In this document: piece by piece, positions 1 through 11,867 of the stretch | Layout of the letters: each line of letters opens with the position of its first letter | Numbering within the stretch: the first letter of the stretch is position 1 | From: Curvularia sp. ZM96 | Lineage: Eukaryota; Ascomycota; Dothideomycetes; Pleosporales; Pleosporaceae | NCBI GenBank assembly: GCA_022457065.1 | Contig: JAJGBQ010000007.1 | Span: forward strand, 1,860,001-1,924,000 | Direction of reading: 5' to 3' | DNA length: 64,000 nucleotides | Made by a program: the position numbers and the translations under genes | Notes under the pieces: model-generated | What the model was told of the DNA's origin: nothing | Database searches by the model: none | The model's input: the letters and a program-made list of their open reading frames with translations, nothing else

Positions 1-350
1 GTGCTGGGGTTGCGTAGGGGCCTTTCCAGCGCTGCGAGAATGCCTTGCTAGCTGAGCATGGTCCGTTTGGCAGAAGCATACATAGGCGCATGGGTGAATC
101 GAATCGGCCGCACTTGTCTCACACGCTGGGAACTGGTCACGACACCAGCACCGGGTCCCTCACCTCCCGCACATGCACACATACATATACCGTAGATGCA
201 GTCATTTGCTCGCAATTAAACGTGAGCCAGGCCACTCCAGCCGCCCATGGGCCCAGAGCACAACAAGGCCCACTGTTGGACACCCCTGTTCCCCATCTGA
301 GAGATCAGGGGCTAGCGCCAGGTCCGCAAATTGCGCCGCCGACGTTCAAG

Positions 351-2828
351 ATGCCTGCCGTACAACATCGCCGGCCGCTGCCTCCTGTCAACGAAGCCGA
401 CGATAGCGAATACCTCAACCAAGACGTCCACTACATCTCCAAAACAAAGTCGCTGTACATTGTATCCGAGCATAGTTATGTCCGCTCATTAAGCCCGCCT
501 CCCTGCCTGCGCGACGACGGCGCCGACACGCCCCTTCACCGCATTGCCTCTCCGCTCCCGCTCTCGACACAACCAAAGCCACCACGGCCGCTCATGGCCA
601 CCCTCACCTATGCGCACGACGCGCCCTCGCACTTTGGCGCCCCGCCCGGCAGCCCGCCCGACCTGACAAACTCAAAGTCGTCCAAGTCGTCCAGCATCCA
701 TTCGTCGACGCTCCTTGACTTCATGGGCACCACCGAGAACATGTCCCACTTCGAAGACATCAACCTCGACGAAGCATCAGGTGGGCCCGCCTCCTTCCCA
801 ATGCCTGCAAACCCGTCTAATCGCCTTGTCTACGAAGCTGCCCGCCCGACCATGGGAGCCAGGACCCTCTCCCATCCCACCCAACACTCGTTTCGCGACC
901 TCACCGGCACGGCCAAGCCAAAGTACCCAAGCTTGAAAGGCCCAGTCAACCATGTCGTGCAAAAACAGCAGACCCAACTTGCAGCCCCCGGGAAGCAGTC
1001 CCGACGAGCATTGACTTCGCCGTCTGCTCCATCCCTCAGTACGCTGGGCCTCACAGCACCACGGCGCTCCTCACGATCGCCCTCTCCATCCAACATCCAG
1101 AGCTCCTTGTCGGGATCACGCACACTTTCTCGCCAAAGCTCCCGAACCGATGTCCTGCCTTCCCCTGGCCCATCCTCTAGAAGACAGTCGTGGCAAGACT
1201 CGAAACGGAAGACGGTCAAGGAGAGAGAGGCGGAGTGTGATGATGAGGACGATGAGCTCCCCGAAGACGCCGTCATCTGGAATATTCCCATATCGCCACG
1301 CCCAACACAGGAGCGATCGCCAACGCCCTGGACGGGGGAGAATACCCCCCAAACATCACCGCTTCCAGATACGGCGGAGCCCTCAAAGCCATCCCCAGCG
1401 CCATCTGTGTCCCACAAATCCCAGAGGACCCCATCGCCCAATGTTTCCAGCAGAGGCGTGTCCCCGAAATCACCAGCACCACAAACCACATGGGCAGATA
1501 CATATACTGCGCTAGACCCTGACGCCAGGAAGCTCACGGAAGCCTTGGAAGAATTCCAATCCGAGTACGAACGAAAACAGGAAGTTACGAGGCAGCAACC
1601 TGGGCTTGCAAGATCAGCATCCGTTGGCCCATCTGCGCCAAAATCCAAGAAGCCAACACTGCCCCCAGTCCGGAAAAGCGATCCCCTTATCGACCCTTTC
1701 CAGCCGTCAATTGAGAAGCAAAAATATCTCTCTCGGACTCGACCATCCTGGCTCCCTCCCAAGGACCCCAAGGAAGAGAAGAAGCATCTCAAGGAGTACC
1801 AGCGCATGTTGGCCCGGATCGAGGAGGCTGGTGAGTAGTTTTTTTTCTTGCAGCGCAGCTTGCGGTACCGTCGGCTAACAAACTCAGAACGTCTCGAGGC
1901 TAAACGTGCTCAAGAGGAAGCACTCGCTCGCGAAAAAGCCAGCCGCATCAAGGCCGAGTACTGGTCCAGCCTACTCCTGCCCAATTGGGCCACCGAAATG
2001 ACCAATCCGGAGCTGAAAGCGACACACCGAAAAATGTGGTGGAACGGCATTCCACCGCGGTTGCGAGGTCAGGTCTGGCAAAAAGCAATCGGCAACGACC
2101 TCGAAGTAACCGAACTAACGTACAACATTGCGCTGGAAAAGGCTCAAACAGAAGTAAAAGCACATGGCCACGAAGCGCTCGGAGGCCGTTATCTTTACAT
2201 CATTCAGAGCACGCACACAGTTTTTCCTAAGTTGAAAATGTTTGCTGCGCAGACATCACCAGAGAACGACGACGAACAGCCTCTCCACAAGGACCTAGTC
2301 AATGTCTGCTTGGCTTATTCCATGTACCGCCCGGATATTCCGCATTCCAAGTTTGACATTCACCACATTGCAGCCTTGCTCTTGCTCAATCTCCCAGCTC
2401 CGCAAGCCTTCATCGCGCTATCCAACTTGCTCAATCGCCCGTTGCCGCTATCATTTCTCGTCCATGATCAAAACGCCATCCACGCCGCCTACTCGACTAC
2501 CCTGCATGTTTTGTCGAAGAAGGCGCCGAGCCTCGCCCAGCGACTGGAAACATTACGCGTTGAGCCTAGGGATTATCTCTTCCACGCGTTCGGTTCGCTA
2601 TTCTGTGGCCGCCTAGAAGTAGAACATGCCGCCCGTATCATGGACATTTACACCATTGAAGGTGACAAGAACCTACCGCGCGCTGCCGTTGCTATCTTGT
2701 GCATATTGGAGGGCAGCTGCATGGAGGGGGACGCGGCGCAGGTAGCACGTACCCTGAAGGTTAAGAAGATTGAGCTCGATGAAGATGAGTTCATGGCGAG
2801 AGTGTACGAAGCTGGCAAGACCTCGTAG
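351..2828 (+). CDS. TBC (Rab-GAP-like) domain protein, TBC1D12/14 type, two exons
   Basis: Exons 351-1830 and 1888-2828; the 57-nt GT..AG intron joins in frame (split GAA codon), giving about 806 aa. The first ~490 residues are low-complexity and rich in Ser/Pro, with an acidic patch; a TBC domain follows at about residues 542-790. The motif WWNGIPPRLRGQVW and the downstream AFIALSNLLNRPL match the TBC1D12/TBC1D14 branch, whose members act on Rab GTPases in membrane traffic. Two catalytic motifs of TBC GAPs are not recognisable: the IxxDxxR arginine-finger motif reads IIQSTHT (residue ~597), and the YxQG glutamine-finger motif is replaced by HSKFD (~647). Active GAP function is therefore doubtful. 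I chose the ATG at 351 because protein-like composition starts there; the frame is open further upstream and an in-frame ATG at 90 is the alternative start. Confidence 0.85.
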
Positions 2829-4914
2829 TACACATGCTGCACGAAACAAAAGGCCAAGGTATTACTATCTTTACTTGTCTAGTTGGACTAATTGACATAT
2901 TGGATAATACGGCAGCACCTTCCGGAAAGAAGGAACAAGGAAGAGTCTAGGAGAGGAAGAGGAACAAAAAAAGAACAGAAAAGACGATGTTATACGAACT
3001 TACGCAGCGCGACTTGAAGTATTTGAGAGCTCGACGCATTCACCTATCTTCTTCCGAAAACCTCTTGTCTCATTTGTCTTTTTGCCTGCATACACGGCGT
3101 TTTCATTTGTCTGCTTGTTTTCCTTTTGTCTCTTCTCTATTGTTGATCATTCCCAGCCATTTTGGGAACGAGATTCGGGGGCCCGCCTTCTTCTGGCGCA
3201 TCAGGATAGGCCTCGTCGTCATCATTACTTTTGTTGTTCTTTTCTATTGTTTTATTCATCAGTCACAAACGTCTACCTTTTATCTATCTTATTCCGCAGT
3301 GTACATATACATACAAAACAAATTACTTGTCTAGACTTATTTATCAGGTTGGCGAAAAGCCACTGATCGGAAGGGAGAGGAGGATGCTGAGTAGCTATTA
3401 CAGAATATTATCAAGAGTTTGAATCATCTAGTTGCCAATAGGTTTACAAGTTGGTGCTGTTGAGCAAGCGTCTTGTGGCGTAGCTGAAAGTATGCACGGG
3501 AGCTACCGGTTGGGGCGCAGACGTTGACGGTCAACGGTTGCAGCGGGCGTTGTGGCTTGCTTGGTGTATTGCGTGCATGGTGGAGATTGCAACGGCGGGT
3601 TCAGGTTGCTTGGTCAAGAGCTAAAAGAACTAGGGGGTTGGCGGCAGGCTATGGGCTTGGAATGAGACGACGGTGCTGATAGGATGTTGATGTTGGGTTT
3701 GTCCTTGTCACAGCCAAAGTCATATTCGAGGAATACACGGTTGCTAGCGCACCATGTGCGCTGGAAGGATGCTTATCATAGAAGACGACTCCATAATCAT
3801 GCCTGTATGTACTTGGGACACTGGATACGCAACTTTGCCCATCTACTGAGGCGAAGGAGACATCTCCCTTGCTTGGCATCTCACTACCACTCACAGCCTG
3901 ACCCTAACCCCTTTACAACTGGCCTGCACACCTTGAAGTACACTACTAGTAATTGTACCAGATTGCGTTGCTGATGAAGCCTCAAACTTGCGTTTCTTGT
4001 TCTTGGATGAATCAACTTATCAACCGGCGCTTGAAGCGTGGAGGTGGAATACTGGATTGGCCAGGAAGTGGTCATATTGCTTTTCATCTGACATGAGACC
4101 AATCTTCGGTGACTCCCGCACAAGGTCTGGGAGAGTCTAGTTGGTGCATAGGTAGAGGGCAGCCTGTGCTTCATGTAGTCAGGAACATGCATGTATGGTT
4201 CGACGAGTTTGGGCATGATGGCTCCAATGCTGAACCGGTCCTTGAAGCCACTATCAATGTAGGTACGGTACGCCGCCACGGTGCAGCGACGGCAAGGCAG
4301 GTCGACGATGGTGCGACCACATGCAGAAACATGCATGCAGCATCGCAGCGTGCCCGCAGAATGCCCGCAGAATGCCTCGCCCAACCTCACGCGCCAAAGA
4401 CGAAACACGTCCACCAGCCACAGGCATGTCTTCACACAATATGTACGACCGATCATTGCGCTCGCTCCCACGGCAAAAGCAGGGAGAAACCGCACCCAAG
4501 ATCAGCCACTGTATTCCTCTCCACTTCACAGACGGTTTTCGTTCTCATGGAAACCTCACACCGTCCGCAGACGACGGGTCTCTCCAATGAAAATGCTTTT
4601 CGTGAGTGTGCAAATTTTTTGCGTTGTTCAATGGAGAAGCAAGCCAGGCGCCGCGCGCCGCTGAAGTTTTGTCTCGAGCCCCCGGCACAACAATTCGCCG
4701 GGGCTAGCCGCTTGGCACTGCCCCGCCACCACTCGACGCTGTTCTGGGTTTGAGTCACTTTGTGTGGGATTTCAAGTCGAAAGTTGGCCGCCGCCCGTCT
4801 CCACTGCAATCATCCCCCGACGTATTGATCCCCTCACTCCTGGCCCCTCAGACCGCTCAGCTTCCGCCAAGACACTGAAAAAAAAGCACGCACGCCACAC
4901 AGAGCTCGCCCAGC
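2829..4914. other. Intergenic region, TBC gene to eIF2-gamma gene
   Basis: About 2.1 kb without a supportable gene. The first part is probably 3' UTR of the TBC gene; the last few hundred bases should be the eIF2-gamma promoter and leader. Short open frames on both strands show no family resemblance and no consistent splice structure. I found no tRNA-like fold or repeat here. Confidence 0.5.
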
Positions 4915-6621
4915 ATGGAGTCCGAGTCTGACAACGATTTCCGCGATGACAAGAGCGTATCCGAGCACGAGGAGGTTGAAGAAACCAAGCCAAAGTCTGC
5001 TCTGAAGAAAGGGCGGGAGCCGGCGCCAGTCGTGGAGCGTCCAGAACTGCCGTAGGTTTGCCAGGCTTGCAATCCACACAGCATCACGGCTAATGCGCAC
5101 AAGTGAACAACCAGACCCAAGCACTCTCGACGTCTCGACACTGACCCCCCTGTCGCCCGAAATCATCTCCCGACAAGCTACTATCAACATTGGAACCATT
5201 GGACACGTCGCTCACGGAAAGAGTACCGTGGTAAAAGCCATCTCAGGTGTCCAGACGGTTAGGTTTAAGAACGAATTGGAGCGGAATATTACCATCAAGC
5301 TCGGTTACGCAAACGCAAAGATCTACCAGTGCGACAACTCCGAGTGCCCGCGCCCCACATGCTACCGGTCGTACAAGAGCGAGAAGGAGGTCGACCCGCC
5401 TTGCGAGCGTGAGGGATGTGGAGGACGATACCGATTGAAGCGTCACGTCTCGTTCGTTGACTGTCCCGGCCACGACATTCTCATGAGCACAATGTTGTCT
5501 GGCGCTGCCGTCATGGACGCCGCGTTGCTGTTGATTGCCGGAAACGAATCTTGCCCGCAACCGCAGACAAGTGAACATCTTGCGGCCATTGAGATTATGA
5601 AGCTGAACCACATCATTATTCTTCAGAACAAGGTCGATCTGATGCGGGAGGACAGCGCCGCCGCTCACTACGAGTCCATTCTGAAGTTCATTCGAGGAAC
5701 CGTCGCCGATGGCTCGCCCATTGTCCCCATCTCCGCACAGTTGAAGTTCAACATTGATGCTATCAACGAGCAACTCATCAGCAAAATCCCAGTCCCAGTA
5801 CGAGACTTCTCCGCAAAGCCACACATGATTGTCATTCGATCATTCGATGTCAACAAGCCTGGTGCTGAGATCGACGAGCTAAAGGGTGGCGTTGCTGGTG
5901 GCAGTATCTTGACTGGTGTGCTGAAGCTTGGTGACGAGATCGAGATCAGGCCTGGTATCGTGTCCAAGGATAGCTCCGGAAAGATTCAGTGCAAGCCCAT
6001 CTTCTCAAGAGTCGTGTCCCTGTTTGCAGAGCACAACGACCTGAAGTTCGCTGTCCCTGGTGGTTTGATCGGTATGTAGTCCACAGTGCGTTACTGATGA
6101 TTCGACTAACATGAATTAGGTGTTGGTACACGCGTAGACCCTACTCTGTGTCGTGCCGATCGTCTCGTTGGTTTTGTCCTTGGTCTCCGCGGCCATCTTC
6201 CCAATATTTACACTGAGCTCGAGGTCAACTACTTCCTCCTTCGAAGATTGCTCGGAGTCAAGACCGCAGACGGCAAGCAGGCCAAGGTTGCGAAGCTTGC
6301 AAAGAACGAAGTGCTTGTAAGTCTCGACGCAGACAAAAAAACACAAGATCAACGCTGACACTTTTCTCAGATGGTCAACATTGGTTCTACCGCTACGGGC
6401 GCCAAGGTTGTTGCCGTCAAGGCTGACGCTGCCCGTCTGTCTCTCACCTCGCCCGCTTGCACAGAGATTGGCGAGAAGGTGGCTTTGTCCAGACGTATCG
6501 AGAAGCACTGGCGCCTTATTGGCTGGGCCAATATTGTAGCGTAAGTTGACATGCGCCCTTGACGACCGATATATGCTTACTATTCTGCAGTGGCAACATT
6601 CTCCAACCTATCGTTGATTGA
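4915..6621 (+). CDS. GCD11: Translation initiation factor eIF2, gamma subunit
   Basis: Five exons: 4915-5051, 5104-6071, 6120-6316, 6371-6540, 6591-6621. All junctions are GT..AG and in frame, giving 500 aa, close to the family length. This GTPase subunit carries Met-tRNAi to the 40S ribosome in the cytosol as part of the eIF2 ternary complex. Visible motifs: P-loop GHVAHGKST, switch-I region with ELERNITIKLGYA, a Cys4 ribbon (CDNSECPRPTC ... CEREGC), G3 DCPGHD, G4 NKVD, then the two beta-barrel domains with GVGTRVDPTLCRADRLVG. The first exon encodes a charged, acidic N-terminus, and the exon 1/2 join gives PELPEQPDPSTLD, as in other fungi. The last exon codes only for the final ten residues and the stop. 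Confidence 0.97.
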
Positions 6622-7417
6622 GAGCGAATGAGTAGCGGGGTAGCTCGTTAGGAGCCGGAACAACACCTTTGATGAAGGGACGACGTGGACACGACCGACA
6701 TGGCGGCCAAAAAAACATGTGCATCATGTTTCTGAGCATTTCTTGCTGGAGTCGGTTGCACTTGGGGATAGACACCAAAAGCGTTTTCGTTTGCAGTCAT
6801 GTCCTAGGCAGCATCGGGCAGCCAGAGCGGGTGATGTAGTATCATTGGCACGAAAAGGGCCCGGTGTATCAGTACAATATCCAGCAGAAGTGACTGCATT
6901 AATGAAACATGTTCAGTCCATCAGAAATGTTGAGAAAGCGGAACAGGGCGGCGCCAGAAGCGGAGCCGTCGGCCGATCTTCACATGAAAGCCCACATGTA
7001 CGTGCAGACCTCAACGGTCAGACGCCTGCATCAAGGTGCTGCTGTGTCCCCTCATCGACTGTGCTGTGTGCGGGTGATTTCTCCACCTCCATGAACAGAT
7101 TGATTGCCTATATGAGGTAGGTTTGCGAGGCCCTGGTGACCGTGCTGATACGAGACCGAGCGCATCCCTCAAGTTAGGTTCACGTGCACTGACACGCCTC
7201 TAGGGCTTCACTGACATCCCAACCACAACACAGCAACCATTGAATCACGCCAGCACCGGTCGCGCGCTCTGCTGCTGGTTCGTTTCTTCTTTCTCGCACT
7301 CGTTTGCCCCCTATTATCTTTACTTTTTATTTTAATCAAGCAGCCAGCTTGCAAGCGTCTACATTTGGCCAAACCTGTGCGGAACCCTGATCCGTCCGCT
7401 ACTGAGCCGCCAGGGCA
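6622..7417. other. Intergenic region, eIF2-gamma to INSIG gene
   Basis: About 800 bp: 3' UTR of eIF2-gamma followed by the INSIG promoter. A 133-codon open frame at 6719-7120 has no homology I recognise and unconvincing composition. I see nothing else. Confidence 0.5.
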
Positions 7418-8742
7418 ATGGCAGGAGACCCTTCGAATGCGCACGCGGCACAACCTCCGCTACACATCTACCGCCCCATCCCCCGCCGCAACTTTGAACC
7501 GCACAACGACTCCGCAGATTCGCCTACGCACGATTTTACGCAATCAACACCTCCAAGCGCAACCGAAAATCGACGCTCGTCCGACTTCCTGGCACAGCTG
7601 AACGCGCGCCTGCTGAGGACATACAACGCTCGCTATGACGAATCAGAAGAGCAGGAGCAGGAGGCACCTCCACGGAACAAGAGCCTCTTGAACCTCACAA
7701 GTAGCACTCTGTCCGGCATCTACGATGAGACAGGCGTCAACACAGCTGGAGACCAGAGCATGGCAGAAACGCCCTGGGGGACGGGCGCAGAGACACCAAA
7801 CCCTATGGCCATGGGCAGGCAGACTCGGGAGACCGGTATGGGCGGCCCAGATGGTGGGCTGAGTTTGAACGGCCACGCCAGGAAAGGAGTGGCTATGGGC
7901 AAGGTTGGCCCGAGGAAAAGGAGCCATTCTACCAAGCAGCCACGGCAAGGCGTTTGGAAATACGCAGTCCTCGTGGGTAAACTTGTGGCACTCTATGTCT
8001 TTGGCGTCATCTATGGCGTTATCGTCTCGCATCTTCACGAGACGAGACAGTTGGCTGCGGTCCACGTTGAGGGGGTGGACCATAGAAGTCATGCCTACCT
8101 GGCGACATGGGGACTATTTGGCGTCGCACTCGGCAGTCTGCTACCATATGTTGATCTCATATGGGACGCGCAGAGAGGCGAGAGCCAGATGGGGGAGAAG
8201 GAAGCCGAGACGACCGACTCTCCCCTGAGTGAGCAGATCAACGATGTTGTGAGGAGTGTGGCGGCTTTTGTCGGCATTGCATTTGCTATTGTGAGTTTCT
8301 CTGAATCAGCCTGTTATCGACTGTGGTTAATTCCAGTTTCCAGCGTCGCCTGCCGTGGCAATCCACCCTTCAACTGACCCTCACGCTCGCTCTTGTAAAC
8401 CCCGCTCTGTGGTACATACTCGATCGCTCGAAACCAGGGCTCTCCGTCTCACTGACCGTCACCTCCATCCTCACCTCCTTCATCTTCCTCTCCAATCCTG
8501 AAGTCCTGCCTTCTCCTTCTCTACCAACAACTGTGAATGCGACTCAACCCAGCGACTCACATGCAAAAGACAGTGCGGCCACAGCAGCACATGCATCGCA
8601 AGAGTTGTTTATTGGCATGGTTGATTACGAGAACTTGGCTGTGGTGACATGGGTTGGCAGTGTGCTATTTTGTAGCTGTGTTTGCTTTGGAAGCATAGGG
8701 AGAAGGCTGGCTGTACTTCAAGAGAGTGGGTGGAGAAAGTGA
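7418..8742 (+). CDS. INSIG-domain protein (sterol-regulatory ER membrane protein)
   Basis: Exons 7418-8290 and 8344-8742 give 423 aa. Two nearby AG acceptors exist (8336 and 8343); only the second keeps frame, joining AFVGIAFAI to RRLPWQSTLQ, a conserved INSIG segment. The first ~190 residues are polar and probably cytosolic. Hydrophobic segments follow: YAVLVGKLVALYVFGVIYG, a helix around YLATWGLFGVALGSLLPYVD, and several more in exon 2. INSIG proteins are polytopic ER proteins that bind sterols and regulate SREBP/SCAP or HMG-CoA reductase. The loop between motifs in exon 2 (about residues 350-375, Ser/Thr/Pro-rich) is longer than in animal INSIG, as I would expect for filamentous fungi. Confidence 0.9.
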
Positions 8743-9959
8743 CCTGTTCTCGGAATGAGAGGATAACGATCATTGCATGGGCTGGCTTTTAGGCATTTCC
8801 CTGCGCACGCATGCTGATTAAGGATAAAAGCAATATCATCTATTGGTCTTACATGGACCAATATTACAGTTTCTCAATACGATGACCATTGTCGTGATTC
8901 TCGTTTGTCGCTTGAGTGCTTGGCAAAATGCAGTGACAAAAATTGTTTGTAAGAACGCGTGGAAAGGAAGAGAGAGAGCAAGCCGGGTATATTTGGCACA
9001 CAGTGAACGAAGGAGGAGCAAAAAAAAAGAATTGTCGCAAATTGGCGGTACTGGGAACTATAGACATGTTAGTAACAATGTCTCAGTAAACCGACTCAAT
9101 CGAGGAAGAGGAACGTACTCGAACCCAGGCTGGCGCGGATCTGGATCGGGACACTATTGTGTCCGCCAGCCACAACGCGACGTCATACCACTAGCTGGTA
9201 GGGATATTAGCATTTTGTTGTGTCGGGTGGGAAGGTTGGGATGAACGTACACCATACCACCTTGGTACTGTGCTCTGATTGGCTGATTGATGGCAAAGTT
9301 TGGAATTTGTCGTGCTATAAAGGTACGGACAATGAGTTTGAATTGATTTGTCAAGTTTTTGCGTGGGTAGCTGTGCTGTACCGAGTTTAGGCCAACAAAG
9401 GTCTGCAGGTATTCTCCACCTTTGGGCGGGATGGCTCGCTCCACAATATCGTGACAAATACGAATCACGAGAAGCGAGTTGAATCGTTACAACTTTTTGG
9501 CCTATAGTTACCCCACTATCATGTTTTTTTAACAAGATACCGTTACGCTTTGACGGAAATTTTGTATCGGGAATTTGATGTTGTTTCTTGGGGCTTCTGG
9601 CCAGAGTAATCATGATATCAGCTAGCACGTAGCAACCTCAGCACTACGACGTTTGCTCCATGAGCTCCGCCGATAGAGCCAGAACTAACCCGAAGTCCAA
9701 ATCAACGCTTTTGTTTTCCATGCACTTCTCACCCTTGTTCCCTTGATTCAATACTCCTCTTTTCAATCCTCCAACCGATCAAGAAGCCAATAACGCAAAA
9801 AGTCAATCGCACCAATCTCATCCACCCGGCATCATTCATCCACCTTCTTTCCTGATCTCGAATGCTTTGTTGGCTTCCTCATGTGTCCCATTGCGCAACT
9901 CTCAGCTCATTGCTACTCCTCGGCCGACTTTCTCTCTGATCCAGCCTCTCTGGCCTAAT
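8743..9959. other. Convergent intergenic region with an imperfect hairpin
   Basis: About 1.2 kb between the 3' ends of the INSIG gene (plus) and the acidic-protein gene (minus). It contains a GC-rich inverted repeat at about 9127-9170: outer arms GGCTGGC and GCCAGCC and an inner stem GGACAC-TATT-GTGTCC. I see no coding potential and no convincing tRNA. Confidence 0.4.
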
Positions 9960-10471
9960 TCAGTTTGAGTCGCTTGTCGACCTGAATCCCGGACATGGTC
10001 TCTTTCTTGGTTTCTTACACTCATCTTCCTCTGTTGTCTCTATCCCTTCCTCCTCCTCGTCTTCCAAGTTTCTCTTTTTCTTCTTCCTCTGAGCTTCAGT
10101 CTCGTCCTCGTCCTTGTCCCCGTCATCTTGTTCCTGCTTATCCTCTTCTTCTGCGTCACCGTACTCAGAAAATGAATCCTCATCGGTGTCTACTTCGACG
10201 TCGTCGAAAGTATCCTCTGAATCTTGATCTGCATCAGAGCCTGAGCTAGTACCCTCGAGATTAATCGAGTCGCTGCAACCTTCACTGTCGGACTGGCTCT
10301 GTTGAGATGGTTCGTAGTCGGAGTCGTCCACCTGTTACATCGAATTAGCACTCAAGACTCTTTTCGTGTTGGATATTGGCCTACCTCTTCCGTGTTGCTC
10401 TTTGTCCCGACGACCTCTCCAGGATCAAGGACGCAGCCTGGGCCTTGGAAGTAAGATCGCTTTGGAGTCAT
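9960..10471 (-). CDS. Small, highly acidic hypothetical protein, two exons
   Basis: On the minus strand, exon 1 is 10471-10385 and exon 2 is 10331-9960. The intron begins GTAGGC and ends ACAG; the reading frame is kept and a predicted 152-aa protein results. It starts MTPKRSYFQGPGCVLDPGE, continues with a long Asp/Glu/Ser-rich stretch and ends with a Lys/Arg-rich tail (KKKKRN ... KKPRKRPCPGF). The acidic body with basic clusters suggests a nuclear protein, for example a chromatin or nucleolar factor, but this rests on composition only and I recognise no family. Without the 29-codon upstream exon the frame would have only a GTG as start, so the splice model decides the start. Confidence 0.55.
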
Positions 10472-11292
10472 TTTGTAATTGACCTTAATGGCAGCGTAGT
10501 ATTTGAGTGGTATCACGACCAAGTATGGTTAAGGGTCGTAGTCTGTAACAATCCAGTGAGTTAAGAGAAGAGAGTGGCAGTGGTATCGATCGTATATGAT
10601 TTCAGGACGATCGCCACGCCTAGGGAAGGGTAGAGTACACTATTTTACTGCCTTTACCGCCATATGTCTGCTTGGTTTCTTGCTGTGAGTCAGGTAAAGG
10701 TAAAAGTAAAGTAAAGGTAGGGGTAGGCTGGGGTCGCTGTTCATTGCGAAGGCAGGCAGGTTAAAGGTTCATTGTTGGAGAATTGAAGAGATCAATTGAA
10801 CAAGGTCACCTAATACCTACCAGGCCATATGATAGCATACACTTGTTCAAACAACCCATGTGCCACCATCACTGCGGTTAGCCTTGGTGTGTTTGGACTT
10901 TCACCATGAATCGCACAGTACTCGCGCAGCATCTGTATTTATTGTAATGTCGAACCTTTCACATAGTACAGCAGCATATCACTATATATGCGGAAGACTC
11001 TTCCTGTAAGGCAAAAACGCGGTTTGAAAGGCTCAAAGAACCTCCCTCGGCGTAGTAAATTAAAACTGCCCCATTTAAACCGCTGGCATACGGTCAAAAT
11101 TATTATATAGATTTGAATCTTGTGCGATAGGTTATATGATCCAGACGTGGTTGTATCAGCGTCATGTCTCTAGGAGCTAGAAAGGTGTTTTATCAAAATT
11201 GTGGTATGAGCAGTTTTTTCAAATACATCAGCTGAAATGGCCAGGTAGATTATTTAGCGTGTTCAAAACAGCCAGAGCAGCCAGCAGTCAGT

Positions 11293-11319
11293 AGCCAGGA
11301 CAGCCAGGACAGCCAGGAC
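11293..11319. repeat. Three tandem 9-bp units
   Basis: Unit AGCCAGGAC occurs three times without mismatch, with imperfect related units (AGCCAGAGC, AGCCAGCAG) immediately upstream. A minisatellite-like tract of unknown meaning. Confidence 0.8.
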
Positions 11320-11770
11320 ATCTAGCTACGCGCCGTGTGCGAGCTGACAGCATAATTTGTATACAACTATCCAATGCTACGTATGATGAGTTGTAGCGGT
11401 GAATCTGCGGTCCCTTCCGTTTGCAGGTGAAAGTATGTGTAGTGGTGAATCTGCCTTCACCTCAGTTTGCTAGGCCCATGCGCTAGCGCGGATTTTCTCT
11501 CACCTGTCCTATATATATAGCCTACGCTCCCACAAAAGCTTCCTACCTCCTCCCCTACCTCATATATATTACTTCAACCAAAACTTCTTACCACCTCTCT
11601 TATTCTATATGTATAGTTATATTTATATATCCTGCCCCCTAAGGCTCCTCAGCTTCTCATCCCTTCATCCCTTCGCCTGCTCTTAGCCTCCACGCCGCTG
11701 TCCCGCGCCTTCTGATCTCTACTCCTCTCCGGCGAACCAGCCAACTCCGAACTGATCCGTGCTTTACACA

Positions 11771-11849
11771 ATGACAGTGAGTAATTTTGAGCGATTGCGT
11801 GAACATTGAACTAACGAAGCTTTTCTAGAAAGGCGAGAAGCGCTCATAG
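11771..11849 (+). other. Possible spliced short upstream ORF or truncated gene start
   Basis: ATG ACA is followed directly by a good donor (GTGAGT at 11777) and an acceptor (TTTTCTAG ending 11828). Splicing would give an eight-codon ORF, MTKGEKRS, ending 19 bp before the ATG at 11868. It could be a 5'-UTR intron with a uORF. The ATG-ACN-intron-AAAGG arrangement also resembles the start of ribosomal protein L37 genes (MTKGT...), so a captured gene start is possible. Confidence 0.35.
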
Positions 11850-11867
11850 TCTCTAGCTTTAGTCAAA

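Larger units (their letters stand above)
10472..11867. other. Intergenic region with simple repeats and CT-rich leader
   Basis: About 1.4 kb. It holds a purine-rich low-complexity tract near 10695-10730, three exact 9-bp tandem units (AGCCAGGAC) at 11293-11319 preceded by degenerate units from about 11270, and a duplicated stretch around 11391-11470 containing GGTGAATCTGC twice. The last 350 bp are pyrimidine-rich with TATATATA stretches and look like a promoter and leader for the frame starting at 11868. Confidence 0.45.

Noticed and set aside
830..1807. Long open frame (325 codons) opposite the TBC gene
   Set aside because: Fully antisense to a well-supported exon; composition mirrors the Ser/Pro-rich coding strand.
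2987..3422. Three overlapping plus-strand frames after the TBC gene
   Set aside because: No splice signals or homology; low-complexity, T-rich 3' flank.
4109..4753. 214-codon frame before eIF2-gamma
   Set aside because: Lies in the promoter zone, overlapped by frames on the other strand, no recognisable protein.
6719..7120. 133-codon frame after eIF2-gamma
   Set aside because: Probably 3' UTR and intergenic DNA; no domain and no context.
9100..9180. Possible tRNA on the minus strand (GGTTCGAGT box)
   Set aside because: The B box lacks the final CC and no cloverleaf can be folded; the hairpin is reported instead.
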